A stretch of 64,000 nucleotides of DNA from Grimontia kaedaensis (GCF_023746615.1 NZ_CP082275.1:1922001-1986000); one strand, 5' to 3'; positions 49,449-58,229 are shown, counted from the first letter of the stretch. The notes: a model not told the origin generated them from the letters alone. Made by a program: numbers and translations.

Positions 49449-49570
49449 TTATAACGCCGCAATAACGGGCGTTTACCAAGCTGCCCAAAACTGCTTTAAT
49501 CCCTTGTATTCACGACACTTTGAAAGGCTGCCGCAGTGACAAAGCGTCCACGTTTATCGCCTTGTTATCT
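49449..49570 (-). repeat. attC site (120-bp type) after the zinc-ribbon cassette
   Basis: Minus strand: GATAACAAGGCGATAAACG ... CCCGTTATTGCGGCGTTATA. Inner part nearly identical to the sites at 50,099 and 51,000. Confidence 0.8.
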
Positions 49571-50079
49571 TAAAATTTCTTATACCGAGCAACAAATCTG
49601 TTACTCGCTTTACTTTTTTTCAGATAGAGAAAAGTAAAGAATAAGTACATGACCAAAGGGAATACGACATAGTTTTCTAGAGCTGAGCCTTGCAGCGAGA
49701 GCCTAATAGTAATAAGGAGGGATAAACAAGCTGAGTTTATAAGTATGACTTTCCTGGCCCATAAATCCCTCCATACGAATGACAAAAACTCCGCTTCTGA
49801 AATTGCAGCGACTACTAGTGAAACCAGCCATAAACCGAAGTATATCGCTTGCCCGTTGTAAAAGAATAAGATAATAAAGCTGGGCGCAATAAGAAAGAAG
49901 ACTGCTTTCGATTCGATATATTTTTTTCGTTCTTTAAATCTAAATTCTTCGGGGTGTTTTCTAGCTAGAATTTCATCTGGGTTCGCATATGCCGAGCAGC
50001 CGCATTTTACACAAGAATCAGTGCCAGACCTGTTAACGTGTTGGCATTGGTTACAAACCCAATTGTATTTGATCACCAT
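49570..50079 (-). CDS. Cassette membrane protein with N-terminal RanBP2-type zinc ribbon
   Basis: 169 residues. The N-terminus has WVCNQCQHVNRSGTDSCVKCG, a four-Cys knuckle like RanBP2-type ribbons, followed by a charged linker and three to four membrane helices (FFLIAPSFIILFF, YFGLWLVSLVVAAI, VILINSACLSLLITI, YVVFPLVMYLFFTFLY). Start taken at ATG 50,079 with AGGTGA upstream; a GTG two codons earlier is possible. Function unknown. Confidence 0.6.
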   Translation of the reverse strand: MVIKYNWVCNQCQHVNRSGTDSCVKCGCSAYANPDEILARKHPEEFRFKERKKYIESKAVFFLIAPSFIILFFYNGQAIYFGLWLVSLVVAAISEAEFLSFVWRDLWARKVILINSACLSLLITIRLSLQGSALENYVVFPLVMYLFFTFLYLKKSKASNRFVARYKKF

Positions 50080-50098
50080 ATTCACCTATGCGATAAGA

Positions 50099-50219
50099 AA
50101 TAACGTCGCAATAACGGGCGCTTATCAAACCGCCCAAAACCGCTTTAATCCATTGTATTCACAACACTTTGAAAAGCTGCCGCAGTGACAAAGCGTCCCG
50201 TTGATTGCCTTTGTTATAC
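50099..50219 (-). repeat. attC site (120-bp type) after the 126-aa cassette
   Basis: Minus strand: TATAACAAAGGCAATCAACG ... GCCCGTTATTGCGACGTTAT; same family as 49,449 and 51,000. Confidence 0.8.
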
Positions 50220-50594
50220 ATTTTTCAGCAGATCAACCAATCTGGTTACTTGTACTTCACCTAATCGCCTGCTTCCCGACATAAAATACCCTTTTGTCCC
50301 TACCTGCAATTTTTGTATATGAACCTTTTCACGCATTTCAGGAACAAGTACCCACATGGAAGCAAGCCCTCTTGAAGGTATTGGCACGCCTTCTGGAATA
50401 GGCATTCCGTTTTGATCCAAGAACTCGGGATGAATCATGTAAATACCAGACTTCTCGACATTGTCCTCAGCATAAGCGAAGTCACAGCGCATATGTTGGG
50501 AAGGTGATTGCAAGCCGCCTTCACTTGGAGGATACAAACGATAGGAGACTTCGAAGTCTTGTTTGTGGCCGCGGATTTCTTCGTAACTCTTCAT
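50214..50594 (-). CDS. Cassette protein, 126 residues, unrecognised
   Basis: Soluble, beta-rich: FEVSYRLYPPSEGGLQSPSQ, CDFAYAEDNVEKSGIYMIHP, PSRGLASMWVLVPEMREKVH, VGTKGYFMSGSRRLGEV. The last part repeats a VHIQKLQVGTKGYF...EVQVTRL pattern that recalls elongation-factor-like beta barrels. The ATG at 50,594 directly follows an attC end; no ribosome binding site. Confidence 0.6.
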   Translation of the reverse strand: MKSYEEIRGHKQDFEVSYRLYPPSEGGLQSPSQHMRCDFAYAEDNVEKSGIYMIHPEFLDQNGMPIPEGVPIPSRGLASMWVLVPEMREKVHIQKLQVGTKGYFMSGSRRLGEVQVTRLVDLLKNV

Positions 50595-50598
50595 AGTG

Positions 50599-50681
50599 TA
50601 TAACGTTGCCATAAACGGCGAGCGCGTTTTTTGCGAGTCCAGCCCCCGAAGGGGGGCGATGTTTAATGGCCTTGTTATGCG
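50599..50681 (-). repeat. attC site after the DUF3144 cassette
   Basis: Minus strand: GCATAACAAGGCCATTAAAC, a GC-rich hairpin (GCCCCCCTTCGGGGGCTGG) and GCCGTTTATGGCAACGTTAT. Confidence 0.8.
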
Positions 50682-50972
50682 TTACTCGCTAGGCCTCATG
50701 TAAGACTCGAAGTTTTCGATGTAATCATCTAGATTTTCTTCGAGCATTTTCCGGTACTCAGTGACAAAGTAGTCCAGAGTTTCCTGTTTGGATGCAGCCA
50801 TTTCCTCGCCATTATCCCAACCGCACGCACTAATCCATGCATTGAAGCGAGCCGTAGCATACATATTTGATGCACTCACTTTACCAAAAGTGGCCGTTTC
50901 ACTTATCTGATCATTGGACAAATGAATATGCGCATCAGCACGCTCATAAAATTCGTCATCTATTTCTTGCAC
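50682..50972 (-). CDS. Cassette-borne DUF3144 family protein
   Basis: 96 residues from a GTG at 50,972 that stands 6 bases after AAAGGAG; the longer frame to 51,038 runs into the attC and is rejected. QEIDDEFYERADAHIHLSN, FGKVSASNMYATARFNAW and EYRKMLEENLDDYIENFESY are the DUF3144 family motifs as I remember them. Soluble, helical, function unknown. Confidence 0.7.
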   Translation of the reverse strand: MQEIDDEFYERADAHIHLSNDQISETATFGKVSASNMYATARFNAWISACGWDNGEEMAASKQETLDYFVTEYRKMLEENLDDYIENFESYMRPSE

Positions 50973-50999
50973 GGAATCTCCTTTGATGCATAACGTCAG

Positions 51000-51119
51000 C
51001 ATAACGTCGCAATAATGGGCGCTTATCAAACCGCCCAAAACTGCTTTAATCCTTTGTATTCACTACACTTTGAAAAACTGCCGCAGTGACAAAGCGTCCA
51101 CGTTTATTGCCTTGTTATA
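51000..51119 (-). repeat. attC site (120-bp type) after the 96-aa membrane cassette
   Basis: Minus strand: TATAACAAGGCAATAAACG ... GCCCATTATTGCGACGTTAT. Confidence 0.8.
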
Positions 51120-51405
51120 GCCTCGCAGCCTCCCAAGCATCTAATGAATAGTCCATCAAAAATGGAAGGCCGACAAACAGAATAAAAAGTGCATTGTGCT
51201 TTAACATTTTTCTCCTGTACAAATCCCCTTTGTCATTATGTTGGCCTTTGAAAAATATCAGGAACGGTACAATGAGAAGAAATGGAATGTGTTTTTTATT
51301 AAGCTCATGGAGCATTTTGTTGTAGTAATTCCAACCTTTGAAGAAATGAATAACCGCAGTCAGGACACACGCCAGAAAGACGATAGGTTTCAATAATTCA
51401 AGCAA
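51115..51405 (-). CDS. Cassette membrane protein, 96 residues
   Basis: Two to three membrane helices (LLKPIVFLACVLTAVIHFF, IPFLLIVPFLIFF, HNALFILFVGLPFLM) with basic loops (LYRRKMLKHN). TTG start about 8 bases after AGGAG. Unknown function. Confidence 0.58.
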   Translation of the reverse strand: MLELLKPIVFLACVLTAVIHFFKGWNYYNKMLHELNKKHIPFLLIVPFLIFFKGQHNDKGDLYRRKMLKHNALFILFVGLPFLMDYSLDAWEAARL

Positions 51406-51428
51406 AGGAATCTCCTTACTTTTTCAAA

Positions 51429-51498
51429 GCTATAACGTAGTGCTCTGGGGCATACCGAAGCGCAGCGTTGGTTTGTCCCTAGCAGCACCTTGTTATGC
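51429..51498 (-). repeat. attC site (short type) after the 171-aa cassette
   Basis: Minus strand: GCATAACAAGGTGCTGCTAG ... CCAGAGCACTACGTTATAGC; the arms GGTGCTG.. and ..CAGAGCACT pair. Confidence 0.8.
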
Positions 51499-51499
51499 C

Positions 51500-52015
51500 T
51501 TAGTATCCCTCGAACCACGGCACCGCCATTACTGGGGCTACCTGTTCTTTTACAGGCTCAAGTGAAACTAGATAGTGAGGTGTTTTTTGATTAAATACCT
51601 CATCTGATTCAGCTTGATCAGTGTGAAACAGCTGAGTCACAGTAACCTTATAGCTTCCCGGCTGCACCTCTATAACCTTTTCTATTTCATGCGCTTCGGG
51701 GAGCGTAACATCTTCAAATTGGGCGGCCATCGTTAAGCTTTCGTACGTTGTTAGAAGTATTTTACTATTGGTTTTAAAGCCAGATACAAATGAGCGATAC
51801 CCAGCATCCTTCGATGGACCAATAGTCAATTTTATAATCCAATTTCCGTAGCTACAGCCCCATGAAATTAGAGATCCATTCTTGTTTTGATTGATGAAGT
51901 GTTTCTTTAAACCTTCAATCGCCCAATCTTCAGTTACGAAACCAACATATTTTTCAGGATCGAGTATTGCCAAACAGCCATAATCTGCTGGAACTATAAA
52001 TACGTACTCAGTCAT
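51500..52015 (-). CDS. Cassette protein, 171 residues, unrecognised
   Basis: Start MTEYVFIVPADYGCLAILDP from the ATG at 52,015, which follows GAGGA by five bases. Soluble alpha/beta protein with FINQNKNGSLISWGCSYGNW and EAHEIEKVIEVQPGSYKVTV. No family recognised. The most upstream cassette; a GTTATGC half site lies at about 52,024-52,030. Confidence 0.6.
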   Translation of the reverse strand: MTEYVFIVPADYGCLAILDPEKYVGFVTEDWAIEGLKKHFINQNKNGSLISWGCSYGNWIIKLTIGPSKDAGYRSFVSGFKTNSKILLTTYESLTMAAQFEDVTLPEAHEIEKVIEVQPGSYKVTVTQLFHTDQAESDEVFNQKTPHYLVSLEPVKEQVAPVMAVPWFEGY

Positions 52016-52033
52016 CGATTCCTCATGAGGCAT

Positions 52034-52378
52034 AACAGTGTATTCAACCCCAAAATGGGGCGATTAAACACCCCACTTTGTCCAATAACAACAGTACGCC
52101 TAAATATGAATTTTTGTAACGTACTAATTTAAAACCACTTTATCCGACCTTTAAAATCGGCATTTGGAGAAACACCCCAAAACGGCTTGCTACGGTATTA
52201 TGAGACATCTTTGATTAAACTGTTTGTATTAACAGTGAAAATTCTACTCAGATGACAGAAGCGGTTGCCTATCTGCACCGTTTTCCTTTGGTGGGTTTGT
52301 TGAGAGAGCAAATCTGAAAGGTGTAGGAAGGTTTGGAGAAAGCGGGGGTGACTTCCCCCAATGGCACAAACATCGGTG
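52034..52378. other. Junction between cassette array and head genes
   Basis: 345 bases. A hairpin-rich stretch at about 52,040-52,085 (GGGGTGTTTAATCGCCCCATTTTGGGG on the minus strand in two pieces) next to the GTTATGC site looks like the remaining half of an attC or an attI-like end. Nothing else is visible. Confidence 0.45.
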
Positions 52379-52597
52379 TTAACGGCGAATCGGCACGACA
52401 TTGTCACTGCCGCCGCCCAACTCCATCATCACTTCTATGGGTGCTGACGCTGATAGTGACTCCCACATCATGCCGGCTTGTCGGTCACTTAAATATGGTG
52501 TGAGCTCTAACAACAATTTACCAAAAGCCAGATAGTCAATCTGTTCACCTTTACGCTTTTCCTTGTCTAACAAATCAAGAGCTTCAATCTCAGTCAT
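52379..52597 (-). CDS. Small phage protein downstream of gpF
   Basis: 72 residues from the ATG at 52,597 (GAGAGGAA upstream). Acidic and helical; ends GGGSDNVVPIRR. Overlaps the gpF stop by eight bases, so part of the head operon. No family recognised. Confidence 0.65.
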   Translation of the reverse strand: MTEIEALDLLDKEKRKGEQIDYLAFGKLLLELTPYLSDRQAGMMWESLSASAPIEVMMELGGGSDNVVPIRR

Positions 52598-54104
52598 GGC
52601 GTTTCCTCTCTCGACCCTCAATGGCCTTTTCAATCAGTGCATCAAAATATATTGCGGCATCTGGGTCAAACTCCGCAAACGCTTCACGGTTAAATAGCCA
52701 AGCGCAGAAATGCTCTGCGTGATACTCGTAATATTCGCGGTATTCAATATTGTGCCGTCCGTACTTAGATAAGAACCGCTTCGCCAAATGCTCTGCACGC
52801 TCACCACCCGCCCAATAGTGAACCTGATGGCCAAGTTCATGTACCCAAGTAGCCACCAATTCAGCCTCGGGCGATGCGCCATCAGCAATGCTCCATAAGC
52901 TGGGAGCATCATTGGCACCTCTGCGCTGAGCGGCTGTTGCAACCGCATCTTTAAGCTCTTGTGCCACCTCTGGGGCTTTGGCCTTTGAAAAACGTACCTT
53001 GCTGTTTCCCTTCACTACCACATGGTTAAACGACGCCGATGTAAATCCCCCCACTCGGGCAGGATTGCGGATAGTGTAATTATACCGCCCATAGCGCTCC
53101 TGTTCGTCATCCAGGTACCCGATGACGCGGTCACGGATAAGGCTGGCGCCCCGGTTTCGTTCCCCCATCTCCGCTTGTTTGATGATAAGGGTTTTCATGC
53201 CTTTGGTGTGGGTGAAGGTCCGCAATTTGTCTATCCGTTCAGTGGCACCCGGGATGGCCTCCAAAATCCGGTTAATGTCTTCGCCGTCGATGTTTTTGAG
53301 GGTCGACAGGGCACTCGGGACCACTTGCCGGGGTAAAGGCGCCGGTTTATCCGCGGTACCGACGGTCTGTTCAAAGGCCTTGTCTTTCTCCTTATCCCTG
53401 CGCTGGCGTTCACTCGCCCTCGCCTTACCCGGGTTATGGTCCCAACCCGGATCTACCCCTTCCGGCACCTCCATCACTTCCCCGGTGCGTTTGTGGGTCC
53501 AGGTGGTATGGCGAAGCTCAGGGGAGTCAGAGATACCGCGCTTTTTGGCTTCATCAGCCGTCAGCTGCCGCACGCGACACCGGCAGCCAAACCCATTGGG
53601 CGGCATGTGCGTGTCCCAGAACGGGTCATCCACCGGCAAAACCAACCCTTCCCATTGCACGTGGTCCTCACGGTGTTCTTTAGACGGGCCCAACCCATAA
53701 CGCAGGTAAGGCAGCACGGCTTTGTGGCTGTCAATACGGGCCCATTGTCCGGCCGCGCGCGAGGTTCGAAGGTTGGTGTCGTAGATGAGTTTGAGACGGC
53801 GTGGCGTGCCGAGCTCCGCCACAGCGCCATCCGGCATGCGCGCCCTGCCCAGCCAGCCGCGTTTGGCCAGCTTCGGCTCAAGCTCTGCCTTAAAACGTTC
53901 AAGGGTTTTTCCCTGGGCCAGCGCGACCGTGACCGCTTCGTGGATATCCATCAGCAGGTCCTGTGTCATGGCTTTCGCGGCGGTGAACGCGCGGGCATGC
54001 TCCTCTTTCCACACCTCATCCCAATGCCAGGCAACCGCATACCCTTTACTACTCAGATACGCCAGGGCTTCTTCAGGGACTGGTGGTGTGGCTGGGACAA
54101 TCAT
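52590..54104 (-). CDS. Head morphogenesis protein (Mu gpF/SPP1 gp7 type) with C-terminal HExxH domain
   Basis: 504 residues. The N-terminal half is the minor head protein family: AHARAFTAAKAMTQDLLMDIHEAV, LKLIYDTNLRTSRAAGQW, HREDHVQWEGLVLPVDDPFWDTH, PPNGFGCRCRVRQLT. The C-terminal 200 residues form another domain with ATWVHELGHQVHYW at about 420, a zinc-peptidase HExxH motif, and YREYYEYHAEHFCAWLFN as the likely third-ligand helix. The N-terminal part helps DNA packaging and connector assembly; the zincin-like part may process host or virion proteins. Confidence 0.85.
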   Translation of the reverse strand: MIVPATPPVPEEALAYLSSKGYAVAWHWDEVWKEEHARAFTAAKAMTQDLLMDIHEAVTVALAQGKTLERFKAELEPKLAKRGWLGRARMPDGAVAELGTPRRLKLIYDTNLRTSRAAGQWARIDSHKAVLPYLRYGLGPSKEHREDHVQWEGLVLPVDDPFWDTHMPPNGFGCRCRVRQLTADEAKKRGISDSPELRHTTWTHKRTGEVMEVPEGVDPGWDHNPGKARASERQRRDKEKDKAFEQTVGTADKPAPLPRQVVPSALSTLKNIDGEDINRILEAIPGATERIDKLRTFTHTKGMKTLIIKQAEMGERNRGASLIRDRVIGYLDDEQERYGRYNYTIRNPARVGGFTSASFNHVVVKGNSKVRFSKAKAPEVAQELKDAVATAAQRRGANDAPSLWSIADGASPEAELVATWVHELGHQVHYWAGGERAEHLAKRFLSKYGRHNIEYREYYEYHAEHFCAWLFNREAFAEFDPDAAIYFDALIEKAIEGRERKRHD

Positions 54105-55618
54105 TCGTCCCCTTCCCGGCCCTCCCCAAAGGCCATGAGGCCTGCGTTGGCAAGGCTATGGGTCAGTAAGGTCGGGTCGGCGTTTGACAGCAGTTGGGGC
54201 AGCAGCGCCAGCACCTCTTCATAGCTGTTGGCACTTTTCACCGCCTCAAGGATGGGGTCCGTAATGCGCTGCGCGCCCTCCCAGTCATCCAGCATCACTT
54301 GGGCTATCTGGTCGATGTCATCCGGCGTAGCACGGTTCAAGGCTTTGCGGTGGTTCTCTGCCTGCTCCGTTTCGTCAGGTTTCGTTGGCTCAGGCTCAGG
54401 GGCGGCAGGCACACCCAACAAATCGGCATCACTGGCAGGCTCGGACAGGCCCAACTTGGCACGTACTTCCTGCGCCGAGACTTTGAGCCCCAGCGGCACC
54501 AGCTTTTCGAGGTTGGTGGCCAGCGCGTCAATGTCTTCCTTTTCAGGGATGGCGATGACGACCTTGGGGTACACCTTCTGGGGACCAAAGTTGAGGTCAA
54601 TGAACGGCCGGATAAGGTCACGGTTCAGGGTATTCGACAGCTGACGCGCATCCGCTTCAATGAGGTCTTGCCTTACCGCATCCTGCGCATCCTCGTTCCC
54701 CAGCTTGCCGGGGGTGCCTTCGGTGGTGGCGGTCTGTCCGAGCACCGCCTTGGAGACCTGCCGGTCTATCCATTCCACCAAACGGGCAAACACGTCAGAC
54801 GCCCCGGAGGCCTGCGCAATTTGCTCAAACTCAATCACCATTGAATCAGGCAAGATGGCTGCCGCGTCGGATCCAATGTTGGCCACGGCCGATTTGAGTA
54901 CCGCTTTGTCCTCCTCGTTTGCCCCGGGCCCGTATTTCCCGAGGCGAAGCGGAATGCCATAGATTTCCAGAAAACCCAGCCAGTCTTTAAGTCCATACAT
55001 CTTGCAGACATAGGAAAACGCCACCAGACGGGCCAACCCGCCGCGCAGCAGCAGGCCTGATTTCATCCGCGGTTTGTGAATGACAAACTTGTACGGCGGC
55101 AGCACGATGCCATCCACCGGGTCCCGTTCATCCTGCAGGCGCAGTTCATCAGGGCGTTTTTGGTTGAACTGGAAGTAACGCGGGTCACGCCACAGGTAAG
55201 CACTGGGTGTCCATTGCCGCCCGCTGCGGTCCCACATGATTTCATTGACGCTGAAGCCTTTGCCCAGCGCATCGAGTGCATTGTCGACCAACTCCCCGAA
55301 CTGGGGCGCCTCGGTCATCGCCCTCACGGCATCCGCGAGTTTTTCCGCGTGGCTGTCCTCGCCGCCGGCCTCGATGTTGACCGGCAACCCCGCGACAGCA
55401 AGCTTTCGGGTCCGCATCACGCTCGAGTAATGCGGATCGCGCTCCTCCATCTCTTCGGCAAGCGTTAAATAGGCCTCCAAATCCCCTTCCGATGCCGCCT
55501 GTAAAATCGCTGCCAGACGGCTGGGTGTCAGGCCACTGGCTGCGGAGCCACTGCCCCAAGGGTTTCGGATGGCCGTTGGGCCGGCAATCTCCCGGGTCAA
55601 TGTCTGGGTCTTCACCAT
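54101..55618 (-). CDS. Portal protein (Mu gp29, DUF935)
   Basis: 505 residues. LTLAEEMEERDPHYSSVMRTRK, GFSVNEIMWDRSG, FVIHKPRMKSGLLLRGGLARL and EIYGIPLRLGKYG are DUF935 landmarks. Forms the dodecameric portal. Overlaps its neighbours by a few bases. Confidence 0.93.
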   Translation of the reverse strand: MVKTQTLTREIAGPTAIRNPWGSGSAASGLTPSRLAAILQAASEGDLEAYLTLAEEMEERDPHYSSVMRTRKLAVAGLPVNIEAGGEDSHAEKLADAVRAMTEAPQFGELVDNALDALGKGFSVNEIMWDRSGRQWTPSAYLWRDPRYFQFNQKRPDELRLQDERDPVDGIVLPPYKFVIHKPRMKSGLLLRGGLARLVAFSYVCKMYGLKDWLGFLEIYGIPLRLGKYGPGANEEDKAVLKSAVANIGSDAAAILPDSMVIEFEQIAQASGASDVFARLVEWIDRQVSKAVLGQTATTEGTPGKLGNEDAQDAVRQDLIEADARQLSNTLNRDLIRPFIDLNFGPQKVYPKVVIAIPEKEDIDALATNLEKLVPLGLKVSAQEVRAKLGLSEPASDADLLGVPAAPEPEPTKPDETEQAENHRKALNRATPDDIDQIAQVMLDDWEGAQRITDPILEAVKSANSYEEVLALLPQLLSNADPTLLTHSLANAGLMAFGEGREGDE

Positions 55619-57126
55619 ACGCCCTCCCGCTTAAAGCTGTTGCCACCGCCGCTCACGCGCTGGTAGTCGTAGTGCTCCACACTGTTCCCCGCCCAGCGAA
55701 GAAACTGGCTGGTGCTGTCCACCTGGTCAAAGGTGTCACTCAACGGGCAGCTGAACAGCTCCCGCTCATAGTCAGGCAGCCACTCAGCCTCCTCGGGAAA
55801 GAACACGGTACCGGCCTCAAACTTGGGGGATTCTGAGGAGAGGCGGATGATTTTGTCGTTTTCAGGCTCGATCGGGATCACCGGCAAACGCGTCTCTGCA
55901 CGCAAGTCCTGGATCAATTGCTGCCCACTGGCCTTGTCCTCAATCAGTACCGCATGGGGCGGGTATTTGCGGGCAATGCTTTTCGCCATCGACCGCAACG
56001 CCGGGTACTCCACCCGGTCCCGCCACACGTACAGCAGGTAAAACGCCAGTTTGGTCTCCGCCCAGACGGTACAGACCGACGGGTCATTGATTTCCTTGGC
56101 CTTGTTGGCCGTGTCCCAACTGTGCACGATACGGATGGGATGCGCCGGCGGTACCCGGTAGCGTTTCACCCAGGCACGTTTGATGATGCCGCCTTCCGAC
56201 GGGGCAGGACGCTGCTGGTATAAAGCTTCCCAGTTACGGGTCCCCTGTGAGCGTTTTTCCTGACGCCAGAACGTGGGGGAAAACCAGTCGGTCCAGAGAA
56301 ACTCGCCGCGGTCACGCCCCAGCGGGTCATCGTCGCGCTCACACTCTGCCTGCAGGGAAATGACATACCACTGCTCGCCATCCTGCGCTTCAATCCATTC
56401 GGATTGGCCGCTGTAGTTTTTGGGCAGAATACGGCCCACAGGGTCATCTTCGTGCCAGCGGGTCAATATCCAGATGATGAAACCGTTGGGCTTGAGACGG
56501 GTACGCAAATCGGATTTGTAGGCTTCCCAGGTCTTGTCCCTGATGACCTCACTGTCGGCCTGCTCCCGCCCTTTGATGGGGTCATCGTTAATCAGGCCAT
56601 CGGCGCGGTTACCCGTGATGCCCGACAACACCCCGCCGGCCATGTAACCGGCTTGGTTGGTGAGTGACCAGGCTTCTACGGCCTTGTTGTCCGGGGTCAG
56701 GGCACTGCCAAAGATCTGTTCGTACTCGGGGCTTTTGCAGATTTGGCGGCACTTTCGGGAGAACTTCCACGCCAGATTGGAGGCGTAGGAGGTTGAGATG
56801 ATTTGCTTGCCCGGGTTCTTGCCCATGTACCAGGTGGGAAATACCACGCTGCCGTAGGTGGACTTGGCAGAGCCCGGGGGCATAAAAACCATCAGGCGCT
56901 TGATGTCCCCCGCTTCCACCCTCTCAAGCGCCTCGTTGATTAACTGGTGGTGACGGGCCGGGACCACGGTGTCCGGGTAGAACTCGTCACAGTCGTCCTC
57001 GTCATTGAGCGGGGCCCCGGGAATGATGATGCTGCGGCAATAGGCATCGAGGGAATAACGTGCCCTCAATGCCCGCTTTTTCTCCAACAGGGAAAGCAGT
57101 TCCCGCTTGTTGGCCGCGCCACTCAT
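55612..57126 (-). CDS. Terminase large subunit (Mu gp28 type)
   Basis: 504 residues. Walker A-like FMPPGSAKSTYGSVV at about 79-93, TSYASNLAWKFSRKC, ATPase coupling region GGVLSGITGNRADGLINDDPI with the Walker B/adjacent Asp pair, and the nuclease domain from IVHSWDTANK (first catalytic Asp), LIEDKASGQQLIQDL. Packages phage DNA. Confidence 0.94.
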   Translation of the reverse strand: MSGAANKRELLSLLEKKRALRARYSLDAYCRSIIIPGAPLNDEDDCDEFYPDTVVPARHHQLINEALERVEAGDIKRLMVFMPPGSAKSTYGSVVFPTWYMGKNPGKQIISTSYASNLAWKFSRKCRQICKSPEYEQIFGSALTPDNKAVEAWSLTNQAGYMAGGVLSGITGNRADGLINDDPIKGREQADSEVIRDKTWEAYKSDLRTRLKPNGFIIWILTRWHEDDPVGRILPKNYSGQSEWIEAQDGEQWYVISLQAECERDDDPLGRDRGEFLWTDWFSPTFWRQEKRSQGTRNWEALYQQRPAPSEGGIIKRAWVKRYRVPPAHPIRIVHSWDTANKAKEINDPSVCTVWAETKLAFYLLYVWRDRVEYPALRSMAKSIARKYPPHAVLIEDKASGQQLIQDLRAETRLPVIPIEPENDKIIRLSSESPKFEAGTVFFPEEAEWLPDYERELFSCPLSDTFDQVDSTSQFLRWAGNSVEHYDYQRVSGGGNSFKREGVW

Positions 57127-57644
57127 AGCTTCTTGCTGAGCTCCGCAATCCGGGCATCCAGTTCGGTTTCCGTCATGTCATCGTCTTTGCGGTTCGGGTC
57201 ATCGAGCCCACGGATACGGCGGATGATGTCGATGTTGGTGCGGTTGGTGTCGGTCAGCAACTTGAGGTTTTTGGCATCCAGCATCAGCATGCGGATGGAG
57301 CGCTCGTCCATTTTGATGGTGCGCAGGGTTTTGTTGACCAGCTGCAGCGCAAGACGGGCGTTCTGTAGCCCCATGTCCATGTCACGGATGTCTTCGTCAG
57401 CCGCTTCCATGATGGCTTCCGCCACCGCTTTGGGTTGACCGACAATGTCCGGCTCTGCCTTCCCGGCAAAGTGCGCTTTGACCCGTTCACGCTTGATGGT
57501 GGCGCCATCACGCACCCAGCCATATTTCTTGGCCCGGCGGCGGATAGACGCTTCAGAGACACCGAACCGGTCACCGATTTTGCGGTTCGATTCGATGCCT
57601 TTGCGAAATTCGGTTTCAATGGAGAGCCAATCAATCGGTGTCAT
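57123..57644 (-). CDS. Terminase small subunit (Mu gp27, DUF1804 type)
   Basis: 173 residues from the ATG at 57,644. A helix-turn-helix at the start (IESNRKIGDRFGVSEASIRRRAKKYGW) should recognise the packaging site; the rest is helical oligomerisation domain. Four-base overlap with the large subunit. Confidence 0.85.
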   Translation of the reverse strand: MTPIDWLSIETEFRKGIESNRKIGDRFGVSEASIRRRAKKYGWVRDGATIKRERVKAHFAGKAEPDIVGQPKAVAEAIMEAADEDIRDMDMGLQNARLALQLVNKTLRTIKMDERSIRMLMLDAKNLKLLTDTNRTNIDIIRRIRGLDDPNRKDDDMTETELDARIAELSKKL

Positions 57645-57819
57645 CGTGGCGCTCCCGTTTCTGCAGTTTGAGGGCCTCGCGCTTGTACCAGAGGTTGGTG
57701 GCAAGCGTTGCCAAACCAATCAGCAACCCGCCCAATGCCACCCACTCATTGATGGTGAGCCCGGCAATCACGGTGACCGCTGAGGCGCCATAGTTGATGC
57801 CCACATTGAGCTTTTCCAT
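57631..57819 (-). CDS. Small holin-like protein (HP1 holin type)
   Basis: 62 residues from the ATG at 57,819: EKLNVGINYGASAVTVIAGL (first helix), INEWVALGGLLIGLATLATNLWYKREALKLQKRER (second helix and basic tail). Two membrane helices and a charged end fit class II holins. Start overlaps the next lysis gene. Confidence 0.8.
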   Translation of the reverse strand: MEKLNVGINYGASAVTVIAGLTINEWVALGGLLIGLATLATNLWYKREALKLQKRERHDDTD

Positions 57820-58229
57820 CACGCTCGCTCTCCGGGTAACAGGTTTTTGACCGACGGCATGACCTTTTCCACGCTGCGGCCAACGACATAACCGCCCAAG
57901 CCTATCTGCAGGAGCGTCCACGCCTGTGGGGCCAGCCGGAACGCCAATACCCCGAAGCTGTCAGCAATGACCAGCCCCAGAAAAGACAACATGGTGATAG
58001 GCCGCCAGGAGCGCTGCAGCCAGCTTTCCCCTTGCGCTTCCGCGGTGATGACCTGCGTTTTGGCCTCCATCAAGCGGGCTTCATAGTCCATCACCTGGGT
58101 CGCGAGGGTCATCTGCATCTCAAACATCTTGGCTTTGATGGCCAGACGCTCTTCATCACTGGTGTGAAGCTCATCAATGAGGTTGGTCACCGGCGCAACG
58201 AGCCCGGACAAAAGGTTCCACACAGACAT
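57819..58229 (-). CDS. 3TM holin-like protein
   Basis: 136 residues from the ATG at 58,229. Polar first half (LIDELHTSDEERLAIKAKMF...), QGESWLQRSWRPITMLSFLGLVIADSFGV and a final helix pair, the layout of the phage 3TM_holin family. Second membrane protein of the lysis cassette. Confidence 0.82.
   Translation of the reverse strand: MSVWNLLSGLVAPVTNLIDELHTSDEERLAIKAKMFEMQMTLATQVMDYEARLMEAKTQVITAEAQGESWLQRSWRPITMLSFLGLVIADSFGVLAFRLAPQAWTLLQIGLGGYVVGRSVEKVMPSVKNLLPGERA

Larger units (their letters stand above)
46955..52030 (-). mobile_element. Integron gene-cassette array without integrase (CALIN) inside the prophage
   Basis: Small minus-strand genes, each followed by an attC-type palindromic site, run from 52,015 down to about 46,955. 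Complete or near-complete attC sites: 51,429-51,498; 51,000-51,119; 50,599-50,681; 50,099-50,219; 49,449-49,570; 48,939-49,026; 47,505-47,626; partial at 46,955-47,020. Each starts (minus strand) with ATAACAA and ends with GTTATR or a close variant. Some are 120-bp sites with near-identical inner sequence, others are the GC-rich 70-90-bp type, and two are like the V. cholerae repeat. No integrase or attI is visible in the window. The array shares orientation with the phage late genes. Confidence 0.8.

Noticed and set aside
50682..51038. Longer start of the DUF3144 cassette gene
   Set aside because: It would read through the attC; the GTG at 50,972 has a strong ribosome binding site.
52198..52407. 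69-codon minus-strand open frame before the array
   Set aside because: No ribosome binding site, no motif, and overlap with the end of the 72-aa phage gene.
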